A DNA stretch of 64,000 nucleotides from Cocleimonas flava (GTDB lineage: Bacteria; Pseudomonadota; Gammaproteobacteria; Thiotrichales; Thiotrichaceae): positions 992,001 to 1,056,000 of the forward strand of contig NZ_SMFQ01000003.1 of NCBI RefSeq assembly GCF_004339015.1, in the 5' to 3' direction. The first letter of the stretch is position 1. Every line of letters begins with the position of its first letter. Below the pieces are notes generated by a model, which did not search any database, was not told the DNA's origin, and saw nothing but the letters and a program-made list of their open reading frames with translations. Of the stretch, positions 51,465 to 60,017 are shown piece after piece. The position numbers and the translations under genes are program-made.

Positions 51465-53831
51465 ATGACTCAAAAGCCAATCATATCTTATATATTTGCA
51501 CTTGCCGTGTTGATTTTAACACTACTTGCGGTTTATCTAGGCTCACCTATAGTCCCAAAAGTTATCACCACCGAAAGCGTCAAAACACAAATAAATTCTG
51601 TTATCTACAATGACAATTACTCCCTTAAATTAACTAACGAGGAAAAAGAGTATTTAACAGAAAACCCTGTTATTAAATTAGGTATAGACAGAGCATTCCC
51701 TCCTTTCGGATCAATCACTGCTGATGGAAATTACATTGGCTTCTCAGCTGACTATATGAGGATCCTCGAGCATCGCTTAAATATAACATTTGATATTTAC
51801 AAAGATGCTCCATGGGCTAAAACCATGCAATTGGCAAAAGCTGGACAAGTCGATATGGTATCCGCTTTGGTAGAAACCAGAGAGCGCTCAGATTATTTAA
51901 CCTTTACTCCACCTTTTGTACATAACCCAACCATTATTATTAACAATGGCATTAAAAACGGTTACATCGGCTCTCTTGATAATTTAAGAGGTAAAACAAT
52001 AGCCATCGAGAATGGCTCTTATGCTTCAGGAGAAATTAGTAAGAAGTATTCAGATATTGATTTAATTCTCGTAAAAAACACGGCAATGGCACTTAGCCTT
52101 GTTTCTACAGGACAGGCCGATGCTTACGTTGGTAATGCAGTCACCGCGAGCTATGAAATAAAAAAACTTGGACTACAGGACTTATCTTTCTCAGGTGAAA
52201 CTGAATACTCAAGCGACCATAGTGTTGGCATCAATAAAAACAAACCTATCTTAGCGAGCGCGATAAATAAAGCACTCTCGTCAATATCAAGAAATGACCG
52301 TGCGGCGATTAAAGAATACTGGTTTGGCATGGATATACTGCCCCAGGTTACGATTAAAACCGCTGTCTCTATCGGCTCAATACTGTTAGGCATCTTGTTT
52401 TTGCTACTTGCATGGTTAGTTAGTTTAAGGCACTCCCAATACAAACTTAAAAAAAGCCAGGAACTCATTAAAACCCAATCTGAAATTGATCATTTGACGG
52501 GGCTGGCTAATCGAAGAAAATTTTATAACATTCTTGAGTCATACATTAAAAGTAAACAAGAATTTACCCTGTTCTTCCTTGATCTGGACTTATTTAAAGA
52601 AGTTAATGATTCTTTAGGACACGCCATGGGAGATAAATTACTGGTAGAAACTGCTTCGCGAATAAACACCTGCATCAGAGATGGTGATACTAATGCAAGA
52701 TTAGGTGGTGACGAATTTATGGTTATCCTACCAGGTATCACCGATGTGGATAAAATTGAAAATATAGCCAGCAATATCAGAACCAGTCTGAGCAAGCCAT
52801 TTACTATTCAAGACAATCAAATCAACATTACAACCAGTATTGGCATAACAAGTTATCCCAATGATGCGAATAATGCAGAGCAATTAGTCATCTACAGTGA
52901 CCAGGCAATGTACCACTCGAAGAAGAAAGGCAGAAACTGCTATTCATACTTCGATCACTCTATGCAGTCAGACTTACTCAATAAGAATAGCCTGATCAAT
53001 GATCTAAAAGTGGCATTAGACAGGCAGCAGTTTGAGCTTCATTATCAACCGATTGTTAATCTCGATAATAATACAATTTCTAAAGCTGAGGCGTTGATTC
53101 GATGGAAACACCCAGCGCGCGGCTTCGTTTCACCTGAAAGGTTTATTCCGCTTGCTGAAGAAATCGGGCTTATCAACGATATTGGTGAATGGGTATTCCT
53201 AGAGGCCATCATTGAAACTGTTGAGGTTGTAAAAAACAATAAAAACTTCCAAATGAGCATTAACACCTCACCGCTGCAATACCGTAAAAATGGCATGAAT
53301 ATCTCTAGCTGGTTTAATCAATTACATGCATACGGATTAACGGGCAGAAATCTAGTACTTGAGATTACTGAGGGCGTTTTAATGGAGACCAGTGCATCGG
53401 TTAGAAAAAACCTTCATCAACTTAAAGATCTTAATATTGAAGTCGCTATTGATGACTTTGGAACGGGTTATTCATCGTTATCTTATCTCAAGAAATTTGA
53501 TATCGATTACTTAAAAATAGACAAATCCTTCATCCAAAATTTAACTGAAGAGTCGGATGATATAGCGTTAGTAGAAGCTATTATAATGATGGCGCATAAA
53601 CTTGGCTGTAAAGTCATCGCTGAAGGCATAGAAACAGAAACTCAAAAAAGAATTCTTGCTGATGCTGGCTGTGATTACGGTCAGGGATACTATTTCTCAA
53701 AACCCGTAAATGCTACACAATTTCACAAATTACTAGAAAGCTGGAATAGTAAGGAAGAACAATTATCGCGAGACACTAAAACCTTACCCTTATTTAAGGA
53801 TAACCTGACACCTATCTCACGCAACCTTTGA
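51465..53831 (+). CDS. Periplasmic solute-sensing GGDEF-EAL c-di-GMP enzyme
   Basis: 788 residues. N-terminal helix (about 8-28), a periplasmic bacterial solute-binding family 3 domain (about 62-285, with IKLGIDRAFPPFGSITADGN and TFTPPFVHNPTIIINN), a second helix (about 292-315), then GGDEF (about 340-500) with an intact RLGGDEF and EAL (about 520-770) with AEALIRWKHP, IDDFGTGYSSLSYL and IAEGIE. Both catalytic sites look functional, so a small amino-acid-like ligand could switch c-di-GMP synthesis or breakdown. It converges with the small membrane-protein gene, sharing a hairpin. Confidence 0.92.
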   Translation: MTQKPIISYIFALAVLILTLLAVYLGSPIVPKVITTESVKTQINSVIYNDNYSLKLTNEEKEYLTENPVIKLGIDRAFPPFGSITADGNYIGFSADYMRILEHRLNITFDIYKDAPWAKTMQLAKAGQVDMVSALVETRERSDYLTFTPPFVHNPTIIINNGIKNGYIGSLDNLRGKTIAIENGSYASGEISKKYSDIDLILVKNTAMALSLVSTGQADAYVGNAVTASYEIKKLGLQDLSFSGETEYSSDHSVGINKNKPILASAINKALSSISRNDRAAIKEYWFGMDILPQVTIKTAVSIGSILLGILFLLLAWLVSLRHSQYKLKKSQELIKTQSEIDHLTGLANRRKFYNILESYIKSKQEFTLFFLDLDLFKEVNDSLGHAMGDKLLVETASRINTCIRDGDTNARLGGDEFMVILPGITDVDKIENIASNIRTSLSKPFTIQDNQINITTSIGITSYPNDANNAEQLVIYSDQAMYHSKKKGRNCYSYFDHSMQSDLLNKNSLINDLKVALDRQQFELHYQPIVNLDNNTISKAEALIRWKHPARGFVSPERFIPLAEEIGLINDIGEWVFLEAIIETVEVVKNNKNFQMSINTSPLQYRKNGMNISSWFNQLHAYGLTGRNLVLEITEGVLMETSASVRKNLHQLKDLNIEVAIDDFGTGYSSLSYLKKFDIDYLKIDKSFIQNLTEESDDIALVEAIIMMAHKLGCKVIAEGIETETQKRILADAGCDYGQGYYFSKPVNATQFHKLLESWNSKEEQLSRDTKTLPLFKDNLTPISRNL

Positions 53832-53847
53832 ATCAGGATTCACTCTG

Positions 53848-53864
53848 GGTTTGTTATACAAACC
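53848..53864. terminator. Shared hairpin between convergent genes
   Basis: GGTTTGT (53848-53854) pairs with ACAAACC (53858-53864). An outer pair AATCAGG (53831-53837) and CCTGATT (53868-53874) can extend it. It overlaps the stop codon of the minus-strand gene. No strong T-run, so termination efficiency is uncertain. Confidence 0.6.
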
Positions 53865-54165
53865 AAACCTGATTCGTCATCTGGCAATCTAATGAATCCA
53901 ACGCCATATGTATCACTAAACCAACACCTATTAACCGTGTTTTGGGTATAAAACACATTCCAATATACACTACTATAGGCAACATCCGATGCAAAGGATG
54001 AAAGCCAATACTACAACGTGTAGCGTCATATATTGGAGTAGCCAGCAGATGATCAACATCAACGATCATAGTCATCATCATAATTGCATAGGCCATCTTC
54101 CAGTTCGATCGAAAGAACAAAAGTGTCACAATTGCAGGGACTATGAAATGCAAAGCCATGTGCAT
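53854..54165 (-). CDS. DUF6122-type small membrane protein
   Basis: 103 residues with three hydrophobic segments. The pattern matches the DUF6122 family: MHMALHFIVPAIVTLLFF at the start, MIVDVDHLLATPIYDATRC with the conserved Asp/His group, and IGFHPLHRMLPI followed by VIHMALDSLDC. The conserved His/Asp residues resemble membrane-bound metal-dependent hydrolases, but no activity is established. It lies downstream of tilS on the same strand, separated by a repeat-type terminator. Confidence 0.8.
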   Translation of the reverse strand: MHMALHFIVPAIVTLLFFRSNWKMAYAIMMMTMIVDVDHLLATPIYDATRCSIGFHPLHRMLPIVVYIGMCFIPKTRLIGVGLVIHMALDSLDCQMTNQVWFV

Positions 54166-54181
54166 GATAAAAACCTTTCTT

Positions 54182-54207
54182 AAAAAATCCGCTGTAAGTA
54201 GGGGGTG
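54182..54207 (-). repeat. C-rich dispersed repeat, copy 15, reverse orientation
   Basis: On the minus strand CACCCCC, TACTT, ACAGCGGA, T6. It follows the tilS stop by 27 bases in gene orientation. It is the only lone copy on the minus strand. Confidence 0.8.
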
Positions 54208-54233
54208 GCTAAATAGTATTGAAGATTTATAAG

Positions 54234-55496
54234 TTACTTGAGCGCTAAACCTATTATTTTGTATAGCTCATCTTTAATATAAATAAATGGCATACGGTCT
54301 CTCATCCAGGGAGGTACACCCTCTTCCTGAAAAAGATTTTTTACACTTAAGTTGCCACGATTCGGTATTCTGATTTTCTCTCCGCCTTGACGAAATTTAA
54401 CCGTAACACAAGAAGTATCCTCTGGTATTACGCCTGATAATTCATCGGGCTGTATGGTTAAATTTAAGGAATCAATGACTAAAGGCGCACTGAGATCCCA
54501 TTTAATGACAATACTGGGATCATGATTTATTAGCGGCTGAGAAATATAGAGGTAATTCTGAAAACGCCTAAGCTGAACTCCCTGCCATTCCAACAAAGGT
54601 TGTGTATCATGATTGGCTTCAATCACATCTGAAAACAAATGTTGGAGTTTATTTTCTGAAGGATAAGAAAATCCATTTTCCGCAATCCAATAGCGCAAAA
54701 CCAGTTTCTGCTTTGCTTTTGACAGCTTTTGTAATTGATCAATAGATAGGGCATTTTTGTTAAAATCACAAACGTGTTTTAATGTGACTTCAGCAATCTC
54801 ATTTAAAATCTCTTTTGCTTCTGCCTGTATGGCAGCTGATCGAGAAATAGATTTATCAATACTCGGCCAGCGATTAGCCAACTCAGGTAGAATACGTTGC
54901 CGCAAGTAGTTACGATCAAACGACTCATCAAGATTACTTGGATCTTCTATGACGTTTAATTGATGTTGTTTTGCATAGGACCCCAAGGTACTTCTACGGC
55001 ATGAAAGAAGCGGCCTAAGTAATTGGCGTTCTGATCCAGCAGGTCCGAATAATCTTGAAATAGGCATTGAAGCCAAGCCATCAACCCCTGCCCCACGAAA
55101 TAAATTCAATAAGAAGGTTTCAGTTTGATCGTTTTGATGATGAGCTGTAAGTAATGATTCATTTTTGCCTAAAGACTGATGAAGCGCCTCATAGCGAGCG
55201 ATTCGTGCAACTTCTTCTACACTTTGTCCTTTTTGAACACTGAGCTTGAGTGAAATTTGCGCGAATGGAATACCCAATGCCCGACATACTGTTTCGCAAT
55301 GGCTAGCCCAGCTTTGCGAAGCTAATTGCAAACCGTGATCGATATGAATTGCCCTGACTTGACTTTGAGCATTTGGAATTTGCGAAAGTAAGTGCAACAG
55401 CACATGAGAATCAAGACCTCCACTATAAGCTATAACGAAAGTCTTTTCAGGAGCAAGCATCCTTAGTTGTCGATAGATTTCACTAACACTTATCAT
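54234..55496 (-). CDS. tilS: tRNA(Ile)-lysidine synthetase TilS
   Basis: Converts C34 of the CAU-anticodon tRNA-Ile to lysidine with ATP and lysine, an essential step for AUA decoding. 420 residues from the ATG at 55496, with AGGA 8 bases upstream. The PP-loop is YSGGLDSHVLLHLL (near residue 25), followed by IDHGLQLASQSW, TAHHQNDQTETFLLNLFRGAGVDGLASM and the RPLLSCRR segment. The C-terminal substrate-binding domains are full length (GGEKIRIPNRGNLSVKNLFQEEGVPPW motif region, about 355-400). It lies downstream of accA in a housekeeping run. Confidence 0.95.
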   Translation of the reverse strand: MISVSEIYRQLRMLAPEKTFVIAYSGGLDSHVLLHLLSQIPNAQSQVRAIHIDHGLQLASQSWASHCETVCRALGIPFAQISLKLSVQKGQSVEEVARIARYEALHQSLGKNESLLTAHHQNDQTETFLLNLFRGAGVDGLASMPISRLFGPAGSERQLLRPLLSCRRSTLGSYAKQHQLNVIEDPSNLDESFDRNYLRQRILPELANRWPSIDKSISRSAAIQAEAKEILNEIAEVTLKHVCDFNKNALSIDQLQKLSKAKQKLVLRYWIAENGFSYPSENKLQHLFSDVIEANHDTQPLLEWQGVQLRRFQNYLYISQPLINHDPSIVIKWDLSAPLVIDSLNLTIQPDELSGVIPEDTSCVTVKFRQGGEKIRIPNRGNLSVKNLFQEEGVPPWMRDRMPFIYIKDELYKIIGLALK

Positions 55497-55591
55497 GACA
55501 TAATCCTGCAATATAGCTTCAGAAAGCGCTTAAAACTATATTGCAGTTGATAGATATTTTACTGATAGATGATAAAACCAACTATCACAAA

Positions 55592-56545
55592 TTAAGAATC
55601 AAACTGACCAAAACTCATAAGTTTCTGATAACGTTTTTCAAGAAGCTGATCAGTGCTCAATGCGCGCAACTCCCTTAAACTTGCTTCTAATGCTTCACGG
55701 ATACTTGATGAGACAGCATCGTAATCTCGATGCGCACCACCCAATGGCTCTGTAATAATACGATCAATCAGGTTTAGTTTGCTCAGCTTGTCTGCCGTTA
55801 TACCCAAGGCTTCTGCAGCTTCTGGCGCTTTTGCTGCATCTTTCCATAGAATAGATGCACACCCTTCCGGAGAAATGACAGAATAGGTACTGTATTGCAT
55901 CATCATGACTTTATCTGCCACAGCAATAGCCAATGCTCCACCAGAACCACCTTCACCCATAATAGTAGATACGATAGGAGTTCTTAGCTTAGCCATCTCA
56001 AATAGATTTCTGGCGATAGCCTCACTCTGACCACGCTCTTCAGCACCGATACCTGGATAAGCACCAGGAGTATCGACAAATGTGATAACGGGTAAGTGAA
56101 ATTTTTCAGCCATTTTCATCAAACGCAAAGCTTTACGATAACCTTCAGGACGAGGCATACCAAAATTACGTTTAATGTTTTCTTTAGTATCACGACCTTT
56201 TTGATGACCAATAACCATCACCGGATTGCCTTCAAAACGAGCCATTCCACCTATGATAGCTTTATCATCACCATAGGCTCTGTCGCCATGCAACTGTTGG
56301 AAATCGGTAAATATGCGATCAATTATATCAAACGTATAAGGACGTTTTGGATGTCTCGCTAACTGACCTATTTGCTTTGAGGTTAGTTTAGAGAAGATAG
56401 ACTTTGTAAGTGTATTTACCTTCTCTTCTAAGCGCTCAACTTCGTCACCTAGGTTAACATCAGAGCTACTTACGTAGCGCAACTCGTCTATTTTTGCTTC
56501 TAATTCAGCTATTGGCTGTTCAAAGTCAAGAAAATCTGGATTCAT
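55592..56545 (-). CDS. accA: Acetyl-CoA carboxylase carboxyltransferase subunit alpha
   Basis: With AccD transfers the carboxyl group from carboxybiotin to acetyl-CoA, making malonyl-CoA. 317 residues, standard length: [19 protein letters not shown] at the start, [22 protein letters not shown], the CoA/oxyanion region [20 protein letters not shown] and [17 protein letters not shown], and [21 protein letters not shown] near the end. It stands between the thioredoxin gene and tilS on the same strand, 23 bases from the thioredoxin stop. Confidence 0.96.
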   Translation of the reverse strand: MNPDFLDFEQPIAELEAKIDELRYVSSSDVNLGDEVERLEEKVNTLTKSIFSKLTSKQIGQLARHPKRPYTFDIIDRIFTDFQQLHGDRAYGDDKAIIGGMARFEGNPVMVIGHQKGRDTKENIKRNFGMPRPEGYRKALRLMKMAEKFHLPVITFVDTPGAYPGIGAEERGQSEAIARNLFEMAKLRTPIVSTIMGEGGSGGALAIAVADKVMMMQYSTYSVISPEGCASILWKDAAKAPEAAEALGITADKLSKLNLIDRIITEPLGGAHRDYDAVSSSIREALEASLRELRALSTDQLLEKRYQKLMSFGQFDS

Positions 56546-56568
56546 ATTATTACTTTTAGGTGTTGCGG

Positions 56569-56934
56569 TTATTTTTGTTCTTGGCTAGCAATTTCTTCGT
56601 GTACTTTTTTCATATCTACTTCTTGTACTTTGCTGATTACATCTTCTAATTGCTCTGCATTTAACATGCCTGGCTGAGAGAAAAGAACAACCTGCTCACG
56701 GAAAATCATCAACGTCGGAATTGAACGAATTTGAAAATGCCCTGCTAATTCTTGCTGAGACTCAGTATCGATCTTTCCGAATACTATGCCTTCGTGTTTA
56801 TTTGAGACTTCCTCGTAAATAGGTGAAAAAGACTTACAAGGTCCGCACCATTCTGCCCAAAAATCGACAATAACAATATCGTTCTTCTCAATAGTTTCTT
56901 CAAACGTCTCAGCTGTAATATCGATGGTCGCCAC
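56569..56934 (-). CDS. Thioredoxin
   Basis: 121-residue thioredoxin-fold protein with the redox motif [12 protein letters not shown] (near residue 30), the cis-Pro segment [10 protein letters not shown], and the usual beta-alpha order. A C-terminal extension of about 13 residues ([14 protein letters not shown]) exceeds classic TrxA (108 residues). It may be a TrxA or a TrxC-like relative without the zinc-binding N-terminus; the WCGPC active site makes a disulphide reductase role likely. It lies between ubiX and accA. Confidence 0.92.
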   Translation of the reverse strand: MATIDITAETFEETIEKNDIVIVDFWAEWCGPCKSFSPIYEEVSNKHEGIVFGKIDTESQQELAGHFQIRSIPTLMIFREQVVLFSQPGMLNAEQLEDVISKVQEVDMKKVHEEIASQEQK

Positions 56935-57040
56935 AATGCGCTCCTATTCTAGTAATAAATTAATATGCTGGGGAATATAAGGTTTAGCGCAAGGAATAGC
57001 AAGTTGCCGTATGGCTTGCTAGTCTTTTATTTAAAATCAC

Positions 57041-57646
57041 TTACGATCCCCAAACAGGTAAAATTTCATGAGGTATTTCCAGATGCTCAAGTATTCTGGC
57101 TACCATAAAGTTTATGATATCTTCAAGAGACTCAGGTTTATAATAAAAACCGGGGTTTGCAGGCATTATGACTACCCCCATTCTGGAAAGTTTTAACATA
57201 TTCTCCAGATGTATGTCCGAGAAAGGTGTTTCGCGTACAACCAGTATGACTTTCTTGCGCTCTTTTAGCGCAACATCCGCGGCTCGCTCCAATAGGTTTT
57301 TACTACTTCCCATCGCGATAGACGACAAAGTCCCTGTCGTACACGGGCAAACCACCGTAGCATCTGCTACGCCGCTACCGCTAGCAACAGGCGCCATCCA
57401 CTGCTCTTTCTCATACACCTTTATTTGATCAGGCTCCGCACCATATAGTTCACTAAAAAATACCTCAATCTCCGCAGCTCTTGAGGGGATTTTAATATCA
57501 GTTTCAGTGTTTATTACGATTTGCGCTGGCCTTGAAAGTAATAGCGTTATATTTTTTTTTGCTTTTACCAATTCTTCTAGTAAACGCAAACCATACTGGG
57601 CACCAGAAGCTCCAGTCATAATTAATGTAACGGATTGAGTTGGCAT
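57041..57646 (-). CDS. ubiX: Flavin prenyltransferase UbiX
   Basis: Joins a dimethylallyl group to FMN, making the prenylated cofactor for UbiD in ubiquinone synthesis. 201 residues, flavoprotein fold: TLIMTGASGAQYGLRLLEEL at the start, the dimethylallyl-phosphate region GSGVADATVVCPCTTGTLSS, and LLERAADVALKERKKVILVVRETPFSDIHLENML. The stop-start junction with mpl shares one base, so the genes are translationally coupled. Call firm. Confidence 0.95.
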   Translation of the reverse strand: MPTQSVTLIMTGASGAQYGLRLLEELVKAKKNITLLLSRPAQIVINTETDIKIPSRAAEIEVFFSELYGAEPDQIKVYEKEQWMAPVASGSGVADATVVCPCTTGTLSSIAMGSSKNLLERAADVALKERKKVILVVRETPFSDIHLENMLKLSRMGVVIMPANPGFYYKPESLEDIINFMVARILEHLEIPHEILPVWGS

Positions 57647-59064
57647 TAGTTTTTTAGGCTTTCTAATTGCTGTAAAAGTTTATCGTGAATACCGCCAAAA
57701 CCACCATTACTCATAACAAGAATATGATCTCCAGCCTGGATAGTTGGGATAAAAGCCTTAATTAACTGATCAATATTACTATGCAAACTCGCCTTATCAC
57801 CTAAAGCATCAATAACATCATGCATATTCCAATCAACGTTTTCAGGTTGAAACAGAATAACCTGATCAGCTTCTTCTAATGATTTTGCCAAGGTTAGTTT
57901 ATGAACGCCCAATTGCATGGTGTTAGATCTAGGCTCAAGAATCGCGATTATTTTCTTGTCTGAAACATGCTGCCTTAAACCTTTTAAGGTAGTTTCTATG
58001 GCCGTGGGGTGATGGGCGAAATCATCATAAACTCTGACACCATTCACTTCCCCACGAAGCTCCATACGGCGCTTTATACCTTTAAATTCAGACAATGCTT
58101 CGATTGCAAATTTCGCCGGAACACCAGCGTGCCTAGAGGCAGCAATAGCTGCCAAAGCATTTGATACATTATGCTTACCTAGCAATGACCAATTCACAAC
58201 ACCTTGTTGCTGCCCATCAAAAAACACCTTAAATTCACTACCATCAGTATTAATATATTCCGCGGTCCAGCCTTTATCTGACGCAGTATCAGTGCCGTCA
58301 TCTGCAGAAGCTGAAAAAGCTTCTAAGGACGTCCAGCAACCCTGCTCTAAAACATCTGAAATGTTTTCTTCTTCATCATTTACTACAATCAAACCATTCT
58401 GAGGAATCACTCGAATAAGATGATGAAACTGGGTTTTGATCGCATTCAAATCAGGAAAAATATCTGCATGATCATATTCCAGATTATTTATCACCAAAGT
58501 ACGGGGGTGGTAATGGACAAATTTAGAACGCTTATCAAAGAAGGCAGTATCGTATTCATCTGCTTCTACAACAAAAAAAGGTGAATCTCCACTAAGCCTT
58601 GCAGAGACCCCAAAATTCTCTGGCACACCACCAATAAGAAATCCAGGACTCAAGCCCGCATATTCGAGTATCCAGGTAAGTATACTTGCTGTTGTCGTTT
58701 TACCGTGAGTTCCTGAAACAGCTAGAACCCACCTATCCTTTAAAATATTTTCATACAGCCATTGCGGGCCAGAGGTATATGGTAAATTCTGATTGAGTAC
58801 ATACTCAACCACGTCTTTACCTCTACTCATGACATTACCAACGACAACCTGACTTTGTTCACCAGCATCTAATTCAGATTCTAATTCGCTTAAATGTTCT
58901 TGCTTAAAACCTTGATCTAGCTTGATACCTTGTGACTCAAGCATGGTACTCATAGGCGGATAGACATTTTCATCCGAGCCACTCACTTTAACACCAGATT
59001 CTCTCGCCAATAAAGCAATACCACCCATAAAGGTACCGCATATTCCTAAAATGTGAATACTCAT
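57646..59064 (-). CDS. mpl: UDP-N-acetylmuramate:L-alanyl-gamma-D-glutamyl-meso-diaminopimelate ligase Mpl
   Basis: Murein tripeptide ligase that recycles peptide from cell-wall turnover onto UDP-MurNAc, cytosolic, ATP-dependent. 472 residues of Mur-ligase fold: MSIHILGICGTFMGGIALLA (Mpl-type start, distinct from MurC), Walker A VSGTHGKTTTAS, VEADEYDTAFFDKRSKFVHY, LLGKHNVSNALAAI and DDFAHHPTAIETTL. Length and the ICGTFMGG start separate Mpl from MurC. It starts 23 bases after mlaA ends and overlaps ubiX by one base. Confidence 0.95.
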   Translation of the reverse strand: MSIHILGICGTFMGGIALLARESGVKVSGSDENVYPPMSTMLESQGIKLDQGFKQEHLSELESELDAGEQSQVVVGNVMSRGKDVVEYVLNQNLPYTSGPQWLYENILKDRWVLAVSGTHGKTTTASILTWILEYAGLSPGFLIGGVPENFGVSARLSGDSPFFVVEADEYDTAFFDKRSKFVHYHPRTLVINNLEYDHADIFPDLNAIKTQFHHLIRVIPQNGLIVVNDEEENISDVLEQGCWTSLEAFSASADDGTDTASDKGWTAEYINTDGSEFKVFFDGQQQGVVNWSLLGKHNVSNALAAIAASRHAGVPAKFAIEALSEFKGIKRRMELRGEVNGVRVYDDFAHHPTAIETTLKGLRQHVSDKKIIAILEPRSNTMQLGVHKLTLAKSLEEADQVILFQPENVDWNMHDVIDALGDKASLHSNIDQLIKAFIPTIQAGDHILVMSNGGFGGIHDKLLQQLESLKN

Positions 59065-59087
59065 ATTAAGATTAAGCCCTATCTAAT

Positions 59088-59894
59088 CTACAGATCATCT
59101 AAACTTTCCAACCGATCGATTAAATCTGAAGCCGAATCTTTAGAGGATTTACCATCGGTAATTAAATAATCACGGCGTTGCAACCAGGCATCCCTAAGAG
59201 CCACATATTGGTCATTCGAGATATTCTCAAATGCTTTTTCCTCATTTAAGAGATCTGCTCTTTTATCAATCATTTCAAGCGCAAAATAATACAGGCTTTC
59301 ATCAGAGTAATTAGTTACATCAGTCAATCTATCAACGGTAAATTTTGCACTTGCATCACGAACCGTTGATGGGCCTAAGAAAGGCAGCATGATATAAGGA
59401 CCAGATCCTACCCCCCAACGCGCCAGTGTTTGTCCAAAATCCTCATTATGCTTTTCTAAGCCAGCTGCGGAAGCCACATCAAGCAACCCGGCAAAACCAA
59501 ATGTAGAGTTAAACACAAATCGCTCAGTATCATTGATTGCATCACTGACTTTAAATTGCAGTAGGTTGTTGATTGCATTACTGACATCACCCAAATTTGA
59601 AAAGAAATTTGTGACACTGGTATCTACAAATTCGGGGGTAACAGCCTTATAACCCTTTGCAACCGGCTTTAAGAAGTAGTTATCCAGACCAACATTGAAT
59701 GAATAGATACTACGATTGAATTTTTCTAAAGAATCTTTGTTTGATGGATTATTAGATGCAGAAACAACAGCAGAATCGGTAGAACTTACACCTTCGGCTT
59801 GTGTCGTTTTAGTTTGGCTACATGCCGTTAAAGACATTAGTAAGGCAACACTCAAAATGACTTTTTGAGTTGCGCTATTATTATTTAATCCCAT
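59088..59894 (-). CDS. mlaA: Outer-membrane lipid asymmetry lipoprotein MlaA (VacJ)
   Basis: Outer-membrane lipoprotein that removes phospholipids from the outer leaflet and passes them to the Mla pathway. 268 residues: lipoprotein signal ending LMSLTAC, then KFNRSIYSFNVGLDNYFLKP, VTNFFSNLGDVSNAINNLLQ, FVFNSTFGFAGLLDVAS and WGVGSGPYIMLPFLGPSTVRD, all MlaA hallmarks. The C-terminal tail is Asp/Ser-rich. No other mla gene lies here, as in many Gammaproteobacteria where mlaA is separate. Confidence 0.94.
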   Translation of the reverse strand: MGLNNNSATQKVILSVALLMSLTACSQTKTTQAEGVSSTDSAVVSASNNPSNKDSLEKFNRSIYSFNVGLDNYFLKPVAKGYKAVTPEFVDTSVTNFFSNLGDVSNAINNLLQFKVSDAINDTERFVFNSTFGFAGLLDVASAAGLEKHNEDFGQTLARWGVGSGPYIMLPFLGPSTVRDASAKFTVDRLTDVTNYSDESLYYFALEMIDKRADLLNEEKAFENISNDQYVALRDAWLQRRDYLITDGKSSKDSASDLIDRLESLDDL

Positions 59895-60017
59895 TATTCT
59901 CTTCCTTAAGAGATAAGATTCATTTTCAATAAGTAGAGAATGAAATCGTAATTGTTTAATTAGGGGATTATAAATAATTTTCGTATTAAAGTATTATTAT
60001 ATTAAAAACTTAAGCTT

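Noticed and set aside
942-54207. Dispersed C-rich repeats as a CRISPR array or integron attC sites
   Set aside because: Copies are kilobases apart with no regular spacing, no cas or integrase genes, and each is a single short unit.
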